Shown here: one piece after another, positions 6,343-6,785 of the stretch
Numbering within the stretch: position 1 is the first letter of the stretch
Layout: each line of letters opens with the position of its first letter
Origin: Deferribacteres bacterium
Lineage (GTDB): Bacteria; Nitrospirota; Thermodesulfovibrionia; UBA6902
Assembly: GCA_013152795.1 (NCBI GenBank)
Contig: JAADFS010000080.1
Coordinates: 2,042 to 8,826 of the forward strand
Reading direction: 5' to 3'
Length of the DNA stretch: 6,785 nucleotides
The notes under the pieces: model-generated
Seen by the model: only the letters and a program-made list of their open reading frames with translations
Databases searched by the model: none
What the model was told of the DNA's origin: nothing
Translations under genes and position numbers: made by a program

Positions 6343-6785
6343 TTATCCCCTGCACTTCCTGTAAAGGACGATATAGCGCTTGCAACGGAGCAGGTAGGCC
6401 CGCTTCCTCGTCATACGGTACATGCAGCAGTAATAGAGCCCCAGATAACGGTAATACAGGCACAGATACCTGCGCCTCCGTGTCTTCCTGTACAGGATCA
6501 GATACCGCCGCGCCCGCACCAGATATCTCCGGCAGCGTCTTGCCGGCAAGACTGCGGCTGCCTCAAACTCCGCCCCAGGCTCCATTGCCGAAATAGGTTC
6601 GAGTTCCTCTTCAATACCCATCTCAGGCTCAAGCTCTTCCTCGGGCATCAGCTCCTCTTCAATACCCATCTCAGGTTCAAGCTCCTCCTCGGGCATCAAC
6701 TCCTCTTCAATACCCATCTCAGGCTCAAGCTCCTCCTCGGGCATCAACTCCTCTTCAATACCCATCTCAGGCTCAAGCTCCTCCT
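6343..6785 (-). CDS. Charge-segregated repeat protein (acidic repeats, Arg/Tyr/Cys-rich tail), 5' end outside window
   Basis: I do not recognise this protein and assign no function. The frame is open to the window edge, so the start lies outside; the ATG at 6765 is only a repeat-internal Met. Numbering from that Met (140 residues), residues 1-48 are three perfect copies of the 16-mer MGIEEELMPEEELEPE, followed by a decayed fourth copy (49-57) and a short linker. Residues 1-75 contain about 31 Glu and no Lys, Arg or Asp. Residues 76-140 are the reverse: about 20 Arg, 4 Lys, 13 Tyr, 6 Cys and 10 Leu, with no acidic residue. The tail contains three degenerate copies of a unit resembling R-x-Y-L-x4-R-Y-[LI]-x-L-Y. 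The nucleotide differences between the acidic repeats are all synonymous in this frame, which supports it. No signal peptide can be judged. A strong terminator follows, so it is probably not in the rnf operon. Another minus frame stays open through the tail to a TGA at 6325-6323, but the tail repeats are not conserved in it. Confidence 0.72.
   Translation of the reverse strand, partial: EELEPEMGIEEELMPEEELEPEMGIEEELMPEEELEPEMGIEEELMPEEELEPEMGIEEELEPISAMEPGAEFEAAAVLPARRCRRYLVRARRYLILYRKTRRRRYLCLYYRYLGLYYCCMYRMTRKRAYLLRCKRYIVLYRKCRG
6595..6785 (-). repeat. 48-base in-frame tandem repeat
   Basis: Three full 48-base units lie at 6718-6765, 6670-6717 and 6622-6669. A partial, diverged unit lies at 6595-6621 and the end of another at 6766-6785, so the array continues beyond the window. 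The period is a multiple of three and encodes the acidic 16-mer of the overlapping gene. The three full units differ at only three positions: CTG/TTG for Leu, GAA/GAG for Glu and GAG/GAA for Glu. Such an array can vary in copy number by slippage or recombination, and a short-read assembly may break or collapse here. Confidence 0.93.

Noticed and set aside
6323..6560. Alternative minus frame through the tail of the repeat protein, ending at TGA 6325-6323, which would imply a frameshift in the gene
   Set aside because: Its composition looks more ordinary, but the internal repeats of the tail are conserved only in the Arg/Tyr frame, which also has high third-position GC (about three quarters of codons). 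Reaching it would need an unobserved frameshift. I keep it as a minor possibility.

Overview
The window is dominated by one complete minus-strand operon, rnfC-rnfD-rnfG-rnfE-rnfA-rnfB (6073 down to 568). It encodes the six-subunit Rnf complex, the membrane ferredoxin:NAD+ oxidoreductase that couples electron transfer to Na+ or H+ translocation. The C-D-G-E-A-B order and the long polyferredoxin RnfB are typical of strict anaerobes such as clostridia, acetogens, Desulfobacterota and Nitrospirota. Moderate GC content, MITE-like and degenerate intergenic repeats and no apbE or cytochrome gene within the window fit an uncultured-type anaerobe of the Nitrospirota or Desulfobacterota kind, but the lineage is an inference and no taxonomic marker is present.

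Layout, read in the direction of transcription (right to left). From 6785 to 6343 is the 3' part of a gene for a very unusual charge-segregated protein: acidic 16-residue repeats followed by a 65-residue tail rich in Arg, Tyr and Cys with no acidic residue. A clear intrinsic terminator (6314-6274) closes it. A roughly 200-base non-coding gap then holds a candidate rnf promoter whose -35 box sits inside a small inverted repeat. The six rnf genes follow with tight spacing: two 4-base ATGA overlaps (D/G and G/E), an 18-base gap (E/A), a 38-base gap (C/D) and a 55-base gap with a hairpin (A/B). Downstream of rnfB are a GC-rich hairpin, short degenerate repeats, and a roughly 220-base element with long inverted ends bounded by TTAA that looks like a MITE. 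One end of it abuts a second copy of its own end, forming a perfect 34-base palindrome. Positions 1-145 hold nothing I can identify.

How the genes work together: RnfB takes electrons from ferredoxin through a chain of Fe-S clusters. RnfA and RnfE form the membrane core that normally holds a [2Fe-2S] cluster between them. RnfG and RnfD carry covalently bound FMN, and RnfC reduces NAD+ through its own Fe-S clusters and FMN. All six proteins look full length and intact. The notable exception to family expectation is in RnfE, where one of the two cysteines expected to ligate the intramembrane [2Fe-2S] cluster is replaced (Ala113 in the alignment made by eye).

The most unusual items are the charge-segregated protein, the RnfE cysteine loss, the seven-motif RnfB with a possible N-terminal extension, and the TTAA-bounded inverted-repeat element.
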